Assembly (NCBI GenBank): GCA_031459935.1
Contig: JAVKHN010000032.1
Span: 1 to 20,878, forward strand
Direction of reading: 5' to 3'
Source of the DNA: Sysuimicrobium calidum
GTDB lineage: Bacteria > Sysuimicrobiota > Sysuimicrobiia > Sysuimicrobiales > Sysuimicrobiaceae
DNA: 20,878 nucleotides
Every line of letters begins with the position of its first letter. The stretch's first letter is position 1. Under the pieces are notes generated by a model, which saw only the letters and a list, made by a program, of their open reading frames with translations, did no database searches and had not been told where the DNA came from. Below are positions 1-6,136 of this stretch, one piece after another. The position numbers were made by a program, and so were the translations under genes.

Positions 1-262
1 GGTGGAGGTGGGGGAGGCCGCTCAGATCATCGCCCGGACCGCGGATCCGGACGCCAACATCATCTTCGGCGCGGTCATCGACGAGGGCATGAGCGATGAA
101 GTGCGCATCACCGTGATCGCCACGGGGTTCGAGACCGCCCAAATGCCGGTGCAGGAGCCCTTGCCGGAACGGGAGGCCGCGCCCAAGCCGGAGCCGCAGC
201 CCGTGCGCCTCATCGACGACTACCTGGACATCCCAGCATTCTTGCGCAGACGCGGCTCATGA
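1..262 (+). CDS. ftsZ: Cell division protein FtsZ, C-terminal fragment (5' end outside window)
   Basis: The 86 visible residues are the end of FtsZ, the tubulin-like GTPase that polymerises into the division ring at mid-cell. The stretch ANIIFGAVIDEGMSDEVRIT followed by VIATGF is the classic end of the FtsZ C-terminal domain. It is followed by a short Pro/Glu-rich linker (about residues 47-68) and a terminal peptide with DDYLDIPAFLRRR, which matches the conserved tail that binds FtsA, SepF and other anchors. The GTPase domain lies upstream of the window. The stop codon overlaps the start of the next gene by 4 nt (ATGA), so the two are probably translated from one mRNA. A sepF gene for a likely tail-binding partner lies about 7.8 kb downstream. 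The identification is firm; only the fragment is visible. Confidence 0.95.
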   Translation, partial: VEVGEAAQIIARTADPDANIIFGAVIDEGMSDEVRITVIATGFETAQMPVQEPLPEREAAPKPEPQPVRLIDDYLDIPAFLRRRGS

Positions 263-1386
263 CCCCTTCTCCGGACGGCCTCGCCCTTTTGGTCCACCGC
301 CACTTCCCGGTGCAGGAGGCGTGGGTGCAGGATGGGCTCCCGGTGTTCGCGGTGCTGCCCACCCACGACCTGGAGGAGCGGTTCGAGGCCCTGCGGGAGG
401 CGCTCCGGCCGCAGGGGCAGATGCCATTGCTGCGCCGCCGGGACGGGGCCGTGCTCCTCACCGTGGTTCCCAGGCCACGTCCTCAGGGTGCCCGCATGTG
501 GCTGCACGCAGCGCTCTTCTTGGCCACGGTGGCCACCACCTTCGCCACGGGCTACGTCGGGTCCCTCCGGTTCGCGGAGGTGCTGCAGCGGGTGCCGGGT
601 GCGGTCCTGCGAGCGGGGTACAGCCCGGAGCCCCTACGGGACGGGCTCGTGTTCAGCGCCGCGCTGCTGGGGATCCTCCTGGTGCACGAGCTGGGGCACA
701 AGCTGGCAGCCCGCATCCACGGGATCGACGCCAGCTGGCCCTACTTCATCCCCTTTCCGCCCGTGATCCTGGGACAGGTGTCCATCGGAACCATGGGGGC
801 GGTGATCGTCACCCGGGAGCCCGCTCCCAGTCGCAATGCCCTGTTTGATCTCGGAGCCAGCGGTCCGCTCGCGGGCTTGCTGGTCGCCATCCCTCTCCTC
901 CTGCTGGGCCTGGACCGCACGGTGCTGCTGGACCTGCGGCAGATCCTCCCGCACTTGGGGGGTCTGCCGGCCTTTCCCTTCCCCTGGTCCGTGACGCGCC
1001 TGCTGGAGTGGCGGTTCGGAATGGGAGCGGAAGTGGTGTATTACACGGACCCGCTCATGGATGCCGCGGTCATCGGCCTCTTTGTCACCGGCATCAACCT
1101 CCTCCCCGCCAGCATGCTGGACGGTGGACACGCGGTGCGGGCCCTGCTGGGCCCCCGGTGGCACCGGGTGGCCTCCTACGCCGCGGTGGTGCTGTTGCTC
1201 CTGCTGGGCCTCATCCCCATGGCCATCCTGCTCCTCTTCCTCACCACCCGCGGACATCCTGGACCCGCCAACGACGTCTCTTCCCCCTCCGGTTCCCGGA
1301 TCGCGGTGGGGGTGCTGCTCCTCGTGGTCTTCCTCCTGGCCCTCCCCCTCGACTACTTCCTCCTCCCCCTCCGCCTCCTCCAGTAA
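259..1386 (+). CDS. Site-2 protease family (M50/EGY-like) membrane zinc metalloprotease
   Basis: This 375-residue protein has a soluble N-terminal region (about 1-78) and then roughly six hydrophobic segments (near 81-100, 131-150, 200-218, 268-285, 300-330 and 345-372). HELGH at 143-147 is the zinc-binding HExxH motif inside a membrane segment. A second conserved motif, NLLPASMLDGGH at 280-291, supplies the third zinc ligand, Asp288. GTMGAVI (178-184) resembles the G-x-x-G-A signature of EGY-type proteases. The family cleaves substrates within the membrane; the substrate here is unknown. The ATG lies inside the ftsZ stop (ATGA overlap), which implies translational coupling to ftsZ. That neighbourhood is unusual and hints at, but does not prove, a role near division or envelope control. 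No PDZ domain is visible, which separates it from RseP/RasP. Confidence 0.88.
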   Translation: MTPSPDGLALLVHRHFPVQEAWVQDGLPVFAVLPTHDLEERFEALREALRPQGQMPLLRRRDGAVLLTVVPRPRPQGARMWLHAALFLATVATTFATGYVGSLRFAEVLQRVPGAVLRAGYSPEPLRDGLVFSAALLGILLVHELGHKLAARIHGIDASWPYFIPFPPVILGQVSIGTMGAVIVTREPAPSRNALFDLGASGPLAGLLVAIPLLLLGLDRTVLLDLRQILPHLGGLPAFPFPWSVTRLLEWRFGMGAEVVYYTDPLMDAAVIGLFVTGINLLPASMLDGGHAVRALLGPRWHRVASYAAVVLLLLLGLIPMAILLLFLTTRGHPGPANDVSSPSGSRIAVGVLLLVVFLLALPLDYFLLPLRLLQ

Positions 1387-1419
1387 CCGCCCACAAGAAG
1401 GCGTGCGGACTCGTGCGGA

Positions 1420-1433
1420 GGAGAGATCTCTCC
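1420..1433. repeat. Perfect 14-bp palindrome GGAGAGATCTCTCC
   Basis: It lies 33 nt after the stop of the membrane protease gene and about 30 nt before the putative nrdR promoter. A second, 10-bp palindrome (CCTTCGAAGG, 1444-1453) follows and is trailed by ATTTT. Either could be a regulator site or part of a weak terminator for the upstream operon. Neither has the loop and U-tract of a convincing intrinsic terminator, so the role is open. Confidence 0.4.
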
Positions 1434-1464
1434 GAATCGCGTACCTTCGAAGGATTTTGACGGC

Positions 1465-1493
1465 TTGACCTGGTTAGCTTCCGCCACAATATT
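1465..1493 (+). promoter_or_regulatory. Putative sigma-70-type promoter of nrdR-nrdJ
   Basis: TTGACC (1465-1470) matches 5 of 6 bases of the -35 consensus. After a 17-bp spacer comes AATATT (1488-1493), matching 4 of 6 bases of the -10 consensus in an AT-rich island that stands out from the GC-rich surroundings. The -10 falls inside the first NrdR-box-like site, the expected position for repression. Expected transcription start is near 1500, giving a leader of about 55 nt. Confidence 0.55.
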
Positions 1494-1499
1494 TAGAGG
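1484..1499. promoter_or_regulatory. NrdR box 1 (putative)
   Basis: CCACAATATTTAGAGG matches 12 of 16 positions of the NrdR-box consensus acaCwAwATmTwGtgt, including 9 of the 10 core positions. It overlaps the putative -10 element. Together with the second box exactly 32 bp downstream, and with nrdR itself as the next gene, it indicates autoregulation of the nrdR-nrdJ operon. Confidence 0.65.
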
Positions 1500-1515
1500 T
1501 AGCCCCTGAGTGAGC

Positions 1516-1531
1516 CCCCTAAATCTTGGGG
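1516..1531. promoter_or_regulatory. NrdR box 2 (putative)
   Basis: CCCCTAAATCTTGGGG also matches 12 of 16 positions of the NrdR-box consensus, and its ten-base core CTAAATCTTG fits completely. Its start is 32 bp after that of box 1, leaving 16 bp between them. That is the three-helical-turn spacing typical of tandem NrdR boxes. It lies just downstream of the expected transcription start. Confidence 0.65.
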
Positions 1532-1546
1532 GGGGGTTCGGGGGGG
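1528..1546 (+). other. G9-TTC-G7 tract in the nrdR leader
   Basis: A run of nine G (1528-1536), TTC, then seven G (1540-1546) lies in the predicted 5' leader, ten bases before the nrdR start codon. The sequence could fold as an RNA or DNA G-quadruplex, and the homopolymers could be length-variable. The start of the run also forms the right arm of NrdR box 2. Sequencing error in run length is possible. Confidence 0.5.
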
Positions 1547-1556
1547 CAGGTGGAGG

Positions 1557-2084
1557 ATGCGGTGTCCATACTGCGGGTATGAGGACAGCCGGGTGCTGGA
1601 TAGCCGTCCGGTGGAGGAGGGAAGTGCCGTCCGGCGGCGGCGGGAGTGTCCCCGGTGCGAGCGGCGGTTCACCACCTACGAGCGGGTGGAAGTGGCTCCC
1701 CTCATGGTTGTGAAGCGGGACGGCCGGCGGGAGCCATTTGACCGCTCGAAGATCCTCACAGGGCTGCTGAAGGCCAGAGGCAAGCGCCCCATTCCCCTTG
1801 AGGCCCTGGAGGCCCTGGTGGCGGACGTGGAGCGGGTGGTGCGCCACCGGGGAGAGGCGGAGGTCCCCAGCAGCCTCCTTGGGGAGCTGGTGATGGAGCG
1901 GCTGCGGTCCCTGGACGAGGTGGCCTACGTGCGGTTCGCCTCCGAGTACCGGCGGTTTTCGGATGCGGACAGCATCGTGGAGGAAGTGGCCCGGCTGCGG
2001 GCCCAGAAGGCCCGGGAGGAGTTGCTGCGGCGTCAGATTCCCCTTCTGCCCCTCCCGGAGAACCGGAGCAACGGACGGTATTGA
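1557..2084 (+). CDS. nrdR: Transcriptional repressor NrdR
   Basis: This 175-residue protein starts MRCPYCGYEDSRVLDSRP and contains the NrdR zinc ribbon with Cys3, Cys6, Cys31 and Cys34. It continues into an ATP-cone domain (about residues 49-139, starting MVVKRDGRREPFDRSKI). NrdR binds ATP/dATP through the cone and, in the dATP-bound state, represses ribonucleotide reductase genes by binding paired NrdR boxes. Two box-like sites lie just upstream. A purine-rich ribosome-binding stretch (AGGTGGAGG) runs right up to the ATG. The next gene, nrdJ, follows after 26 nt, so the repressor and its target appear to be one operon. Length is slightly above the usual 150-160, with an extra Arg/Leu-rich C-terminal tail. 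Confidence 0.96.
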   Translation: MRCPYCGYEDSRVLDSRPVEEGSAVRRRRECPRCERRFTTYERVEVAPLMVVKRDGRREPFDRSKILTGLLKARGKRPIPLEALEALVADVERVVRHRGEAEVPSSLLGELVMERLRSLDEVAYVRFASEYRRFSDADSIVEEVARLRAQKAREELLRRQIPLLPLPENRSNGRY

Positions 2085-2097
2085 CGGGTACGCCACG

Positions 2098-2105
2098 AAA
2101 GGAGG
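2098..2105 (+). promoter_or_regulatory. Ribosome-binding site of nrdJ
   Basis: AAAGGAGG lies 5 nt before ATG 2111. It decides the start: the frame is also open to a TTG at 2081 that overlaps the nrdR stop, but that codon has no such site. Confidence 0.8.
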
Positions 2106-2110
2106 GTGCG

Positions 2111-4525
2111 ATGACCGTAGCCACGGAATCCAGGACCCTCTTCGAGGAAACCCTCCGGTGGTTTGCGGGGGACGAGCTGCGCGCCCGGGTGTTCCTGGAT
2201 AAGTACGCCCTGCGGGATGCGGACGGCAACATCCTGGAGCGCACCCCGCCGGAGATGTGGGATCGCGTAGCCCGGGAGATCGCCTCCGCGGAGCCCACAG
2301 AGGCCCTGCGTTGCGAGTGGGAGGAGAAGTTCCGGTGGCTGCTGGGCGATTTCCGGATGGTGCCCGGTGGCCGCATCCTCTTCGCCGCCGGAAACCCCCG
2401 CCGGGCCACCGCCAGCAACTGCTACGTCATTCCCATCAAGGGGGACTCCCTGGAGGACATCTTTGAGTGGTGCAAGGAAGCGGCCCGCACCTATTCGCTG
2501 GGCGGCGGGGTGGGCGGGGACATCAGTGTGCTGCGGCCCCGCGGTAGCCCCGTGAACAACGCGGCCATCACCAGCACGGGCGCCGTGAGCTTCATGGAGC
2601 TCATGTCCACCACCACGGGTACCATCGGACAGGCGGGCCGGCGCGGGGCTCTCATGATCACCATCGCCAACGATCATCCGGACGTGATGGAGTTCTGCTC
2701 GGTCAAGCGCAACCTCGACCGGGTGCGCTACGCCAACATCAGCGTCCGGGTCTACGACGACTTCATGCGGGCCGTGGAGGACAATGGGGAGTACGTGCTG
2801 CGCTTTGCGAACGAGAAGGCCCGCATGGAGCGTCGGGTCCGCGCCCGAGACCTGTGGAAGGAGCTCGTGGAGGGCGCCTGGGGATGGGCGGAACCCGGTG
2901 TCATCTTCTGGGACACCGTGAAGCGGTACTCCACCAGTGAGTACCACGGCATGGAGGTCATCACCACCAATCCCTGCAGCGAGATCCCCTTGGAGGCGTA
3001 CGGGTCCTGCAACCTCGCCAACGTGAACCTGGCCCGGTTCGTCCTGGATCCCTTCACGGATCGGGCCCGGGTGGACCTGGAGGCCCTGTTGCGGGCGGTC
3101 CGCTACACGGTGCGGTTTCTGGACGATGTCCTGGACTACAACATGGATCGCCACCCCCTGCCACAACAGCGGGAGGCGAGCCGCCGGGCCCGGCGGATCG
3201 GAGTGGGGTTCACGGGGTTGGGGGACATGCTCGTGCAGCTGCGACTGCGGTACGATCACGAGGAGGCCATCGCCTTCGTGGACGAGCTCTTCCAGCGCAT
3301 CAAGAACGCGGCCTACGAGGCCTCCGCGGAGCTCGCCCGGGAAAAAGGGCCCTTTCCTGCCTTCGACGCGCAGCTGCATTTCTACCGGGACGGGGCGCTT
3401 CACCCCTTCCTCAGGGGGCTCGATCCAGAGGTGCTCAATAAGTGCCGCACCTGGGGACTGCGAAACGTGGCCCTGCTCACGGTCCCGCCGGTCGGCAGCG
3501 GCGCGGCATTGAGCGGGGTCACGAGCGGGATCGAGCCCATCTACGATCTCTACTACCTGCGGCGCAGCGAGTCCCTCAGCCAGCGGGAGTTCAAGGTGTA
3601 TCACCCGCTCGTCCGGCAGTATATGGACGAGTTCGGAGTGGATGAGGAGCACCTGCCGGACTACTTCGTGACGGCCCACCACATCGCTCCGGAGATGCGG
3701 GTGCGCATGCAGGCCACCATCCAGAAGCACATCGATCACAGCATCAGCTCCACGGTGAACCTGCCCCGCGAGGCCACGGTGGAGGACGTGGAGCAGGTCT
3801 ACTTCCTCGCCTGGAAGCTGGGCTGCAAGGGCATCACCGTATACCGGGAAGGGAGCCGCGAGGACGTTCTCCGAAGCCTCAGGGGGGAGAGGCAGAAGGA
3901 GGAGGACGGGCCCCGATCCGGCACCCCGCGGGCCGAGCAGATCCCGCAAGACAGCTGCCGGGTCGTGGCGGTGCGCTCGCGCCCCAAAGTCACCCAGGGG
4001 CGTACGGAGCGCATCGAGACCCCCCGGGGCCGGGTGTACGTGACGGTGAACGAGGACGAGCTGGGGGTGTGCGAGGTGTTCGTGGAGTCCCTGGACGTGG
4101 AGGCGGAGGCCATCGGGCGACTCAGCTCCCTCGCCCTGCGGGCCGGGGTGGACGCTCGGGAGGTGATCGAGCAGCTGTGGCGGGTGCAGTCCAAGGAGGC
4201 GGTGATCGACCGCAGCAGCGACGGCACTCCCGTGCGGGTGAGCACCATCGCCCAAGCGGTGGCCCTGGCCCTCGGCCGGACCCTGTACGGGGAGGGCTTT
4301 CGGCCCGACCGGGAGTTCCCGCGCGCGGCAGTTCTCCCCGAGCCGGTGCCGCGCGCCCGCCAGGAGCGGCTGCGCTTCGCCTCCGCGCAGCCGCTCCCCC
4401 CTGCGGGGGCGACGAACGGGGCCGTGCCCGTGGAGTTCGCGGGCATCTGCCCGGACTGCGGGGAGAACCTGGCTTACGAGAACGGATGCGCGGTCTGCCG
4501 CGCGTGTGGGTACTCGAAGTGCTAG
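2111..4525 (+). CDS. nrdJ: Adenosylcobalamin-dependent (class II) ribonucleoside-diphosphate reductase
   Basis: This 804-residue enzyme reduces ribonucleotides to deoxyribonucleotides using a radical generated from adenosylcobalamin, so it needs no oxygen. The active-site cysteines are visible: Cys104 (SNCYVIP), Cys289 in NPCSE (thiyl radical site) and Cys300 (GSCNLANVNL). The Cys289/Cys300 distance of 11 is characteristic. A TSCPD-type domain (about 640-710, RVYVTVNEDELG and EAIGRLSSLALRAGVD) follows the barrel. The C-terminus is cysteine-rich (Cys780, 783, 793, 796, 799 and 804). Four of these could form a zinc ribbon, and Cys799-x4-Cys804 could be the swinging redox pair. There is no N-terminal ATP cone, so overall activity control may fall to NrdR. 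It is cotranscribed with nrdR. Its stop overlaps that of convergent mutY in a shared CTAG. Confidence 0.96.
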   Translation: MTVATESRTLFEETLRWFAGDELRARVFLDKYALRDADGNILERTPPEMWDRVAREIASAEPTEALRCEWEEKFRWLLGDFRMVPGGRILFAAGNPRRATASNCYVIPIKGDSLEDIFEWCKEAARTYSLGGGVGGDISVLRPRGSPVNNAAITSTGAVSFMELMSTTTGTIGQAGRRGALMITIANDHPDVMEFCSVKRNLDRVRYANISVRVYDDFMRAVEDNGEYVLRFANEKARMERRVRARDLWKELVEGAWGWAEPGVIFWDTVKRYSTSEYHGMEVITTNPCSEIPLEAYGSCNLANVNLARFVLDPFTDRARVDLEALLRAVRYTVRFLDDVLDYNMDRHPLPQQREASRRARRIGVGFTGLGDMLVQLRLRYDHEEAIAFVDELFQRIKNAAYEASAELAREKGPFPAFDAQLHFYRDGALHPFLRGLDPEVLNKCRTWGLRNVALLTVPPVGSGAALSGVTSGIEPIYDLYYLRRSESLSQREFKVYHPLVRQYMDEFGVDEEHLPDYFVTAHHIAPEMRVRMQATIQKHIDHSISSTVNLPREATVEDVEQVYFLAWKLGCKGITVYREGSREDVLRSLRGERQKEEDGPRSGTPRAEQIPQDSCRVVAVRSRPKVTQGRTERIETPRGRVYVTVNEDELGVCEVFVESLDVEAEAIGRLSSLALRAGVDAREVIEQLWRVQSKEAVIDRSSDGTPVRVSTIAQAVALALGRTLYGEGFRPDREFPRAAVLPEPVPRARQERLRFASAQPLPPAGATNGAVPVEFAGICPDCGENLAYENGCAVCRACGYSKC

Positions 4526-5562
4526 GTGTTGAGCCGTCCGAGGATCCGGCGGGCCGGCGCGGGGAGTGGGAGCTCGGAGGAACAGGGGGAGGTGAAGCGC
4601 CCCACCGCGGGCAGGGTGCTTGGGGAGGCTTCCACCACGTGGAACGTAGCAAGGAAGTGGGTGAAGGCGTGCCGCAGGGTCGCGAAGACCTTCCCGTTGC
4701 GACGCCGCAGGCGGACACCCAACACGCGCTCGAGCCGTGGCCGGGCCTGCTTCCAGGTCCGGGCCTCCACCTGCGGGAGGGTCCACAGCCCGCCCCACAG
4801 CCCCCTCGGGGGTTGGCGCACCACCAGCACCCGACCCGCAGCATCCCGCACGAGGGCGGCCACGAAGTGACGGTGGGGCTTGGGGGGCTTGGCCCGGCGC
4901 GCGGGGATGCGCTCCCAAAGCCCCTGGGCCGCGGTGCGGCACCACGGCCGAACCGGACAGGTTCCGCACCGGGGAGACCGGGCGAGGCACACCGTGGCCC
5001 CCAGGTCCATGAGGGCCTGGTTGAACTCCCCAGCCCGGCCCTCGGGGATCAAGGCCTCTAGAGCCGTGCGGATCCGAAGGCGGGTGCGTGGATCCTCTAG
5101 CGGCTCATCGATGCCCAGCAGTCTCGTCCCTACCCGCAGCGCGTTTCCGTCCAGGGCCAGCACGTTCTGGCCGAAGGCGATGCTGCTGACCGCAGCCGCG
5201 GTGTAGGGGCCGACCCCGGGCAGCCTGCGCCATCCCTCCACCGTGGCGGGAAAACCGCCCTCCCGCACGATCCGGCGCGCAGCCCGGTGGAGGTTCCGGG
5301 CCCGGGCGTAGTACCCGAGCCCGGCCCAAACCCGTAGGACCTCTTCCTCCTCCGCTGCGGCCAGGGACTCCACCGTGGGGAAGGCGGCCAGGAACCGGTG
5401 GTAGTAGGGGATGGCGGCCTCCACCCGGGTCTGCTGGAGGAGGACCTCCGCCACCCAGATGGCATAAGGGTCCCGGGTGGCACGCCAGGGGAGCGGGCGC
5501 GCCGCCCGGGCATACCAGAGGAGCAGCGCCTGCGAGAGAGCCGTATCCACGGGGGATCTCAT
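4522..5562 (-). CDS. mutY: A/G-specific adenine DNA glycosylase MutY
   Basis: This 346-residue base-excision repair enzyme removes adenine mispaired with 8-oxoguanine. The catalytic Glu39 sits in WVAEVLLQQTRVE, the helix-hairpin-helix is LPGVGPYTAAAV (114-125), and the catalytic Asp138 is in ALDGN. The [4Fe-4S] loop is Cys192-x6-Cys199-x2-Cys202-x5-Cys208. The C-terminal NUDIX-like domain (about 232-340) recognises 8-oxoG and includes the typical HAFTH segment. Length is normal. It runs convergent to nrdJ, with both stop codons inside one CTAG at 4522-4525, and divergent from the XRE regulator, 98 bp away. The ATG start has no well-spaced Shine-Dalgarno: AGGGA directly abuts it. A GTG four codons further in is possible. 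Expression may be shared with the regulator through the palindromes in the gap. Confidence 0.95.
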   Translation of the reverse strand: MRSPVDTALSQALLLWYARAARPLPWRATRDPYAIWVAEVLLQQTRVEAAIPYYHRFLAAFPTVESLAAAEEEEVLRVWAGLGYYARARNLHRAARRIVREGGFPATVEGWRRLPGVGPYTAAAVSSIAFGQNVLALDGNALRVGTRLLGIDEPLEDPRTRLRIRTALEALIPEGRAGEFNQALMDLGATVCLARSPRCGTCPVRPWCRTAAQGLWERIPARRAKPPKPHRHFVAALVRDAAGRVLVVRQPPRGLWGGLWTLPQVEARTWKQARPRLERVLGVRLRRRNGKVFATLRHAFTHFLATFHVVEASPSTLPAVGRFTSPCSSELPLPAPARRILGRLNT

Positions 5563-5577
5563 TCCCTATGAATGCAC

Positions 5578-5596
5578 TAGTTCCTCCGGTAGTTCC
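5578..5596. repeat. Direct repeat TAGTTCC, 12 bp apart
   Basis: TAGTTCC occurs at 5578-5584 and again at 5590-5596, where it forms the left arm of the first palindrome. The GTTCC half-site is therefore present an extra time on the mutY side. It could be an additional half-operator. Confidence 0.45.
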
Positions 5597-5607
5597 AAAT
5601 TTGGAAC
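5592..5607. promoter_or_regulatory. Operator-like palindrome 1, GTTCC-N6-GGAAC
   Basis: GTTCCAAATTTGGAAC is a perfect 16-bp palindrome centred at 5599.5, 29 bp upstream of the mutY start. The arms GTTCC/GGAAC with a 6-bp spacer recur at 5656-5671, so it is probably a binding site for a dimeric regulator. The XRE protein encoded next door is the obvious candidate; that assignment is inference. Confidence 0.7.
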
Positions 5608-5616
5608 ATCTGACGG

Positions 5617-5646
5617 TTGAAGTCCCGGAGTTCTCCGGGATAGACT
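5617..5646 (+). promoter_or_regulatory. Putative promoter of the XRE regulator-ferredoxin pair
   Basis: TTGAAG (5617-5622) and TAGACT (5641-5646) each match 4 of 6 consensus bases, with an 18-bp spacer. The spacer is itself a perfect inverted repeat. Expected transcription start is near 5653, which leaves only about 8 nt of leader before ATG 5661. Confidence 0.45.
5623..5640. promoter_or_regulatory. Operator-like palindrome 2, 8-bp arms with 2-bp spacer
   Basis: TCCCGGAGTTCTCCGGGA is a perfect inverted repeat centred at 5631.5, exactly midway between the two GTTCC/GGAAC palindromes. Its sequence differs from theirs. It fills the complete spacer between the putative -35 and -10 hexamers. It could bind a second regulator or act as a DNA or RNA hairpin. 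Confidence 0.55.
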
Positions 5647-5654
5647 GGAAAGGG

Positions 5655-5672
5655 TGTTCCATGAAAGGAACA
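5655..5672. promoter_or_regulatory. Operator-like palindrome 3, TGTTCC-N6-GGAACA spanning the start codon
   Basis: TGTTCC (5655-5660) and GGAACA (5667-5672) flank ATGAAA, the first two codons of the XRE regulator gene. The arms repeat those of palindrome 1, and the centre (5663.5) is 64 bp from it. A protein bound here would block transcription start or early elongation, consistent with autoregulation. Confidence 0.65.
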
Positions 5673-6110
5673 GCTGACCCGGCGGAGTCTAGGGAGCGCG
5701 CACGGGCGTTCGGCAACTACATCCGGTCCCTGCGGCAGAACTTCTATGGCCGGGGCAAGGGCAAGAGCCTGAGGCAGCTCAGTGAGGAGACCGGAATCCC
5801 CCTCAGCGTGCTCTCCCGGGGGGAGCGGGGCCTGCAGGACCTCCGCAAACCCTGGTACATCGAGCGGCTGGCTCCGGCCCTGGGGGTCCGACCCTCCGTG
5901 ATGAAGCGGGTGGCGGCCCTGGTGACGCCCATGGACGTGGTGGAGCTGCGCAGCGCCCGGCCGGAGCCTGCGAGTCCGGTCCTGTGGGCCCGGCTCCAGG
6001 CCAACCTCGAGCAGCTGCGGGCGGCCCCCGCGGACGTGGTGGAGGCCTTGCTCCTATACGTGGAGTTCCTGGTGGATCGCTTCCAGCGTGGCGAGCGCAA
6101 GGCAGTCTAG
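5661..6110 (+). CDS. XRE-family helix-turn-helix transcriptional regulator
   Basis: This is a 149-residue protein with an N-terminal helix-turn-helix. FGNYIRSLRQ (18-27) leads into the SLRQLSEETGIPLSVLSRGERG segment (36-57), a Cro/C1-type fold. Residues 65-90 (IERLAPALGVRPSVMKRVAALV) continue the domain. The rest (about 105-142) is helical and ends in VVEALLLYVEFLVDRF, possibly a dimerisation helix. No ligand-binding domain or cysteines are visible, so what it senses is unknown. ATG 5661 is preferred: AAAGGG lies 6 nt upstream and the protein then starts next to the fold, although the frame is open to an ATG at 5568. The start codon lies within an operator-like palindrome. The ferredoxin gene follows after 26 nt in the same direction, and mutY diverges upstream. 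Confidence 0.85.
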   Translation: MKGTADPAESRERARAFGNYIRSLRQNFYGRGKGKSLRQLSEETGIPLSVLSRGERGLQDLRKPWYIERLAPALGVRPSVMKRVAALVTPMDVVELRSARPEPASPVLWARLQANLEQLRAAPADVVEALLLYVEFLVDRFQRGERKAV

Positions 6111-6136
6111 CCCAAACCCCACCGAAGGAGGGAACC

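Noticed and set aside
1387..1556. Cobalamin riboswitch for the B12-dependent reductase
   Set aside because: No B12-box-like sequence or suitable fold space is seen. The region is explained better by a promoter plus NrdR boxes.
2081..2110. TTG 2081 as the nrdJ start, overlapping the nrdR stop
   Set aside because: ATG 2111 has AAAGGAGG at ideal spacing, and the extra ten residues would include that ribosome-binding site.
2033..4990. A very long minus-strand open frame opposite nrdJ (and a similar one at 15029-18250 opposite smc)
   Set aside because: They contain no recognisable domain, are His/Pro/Gly/Arg-rich, and lie antisense to genes with complete catalytic motifs. GC-rich codon bias keeps such frames open by chance.
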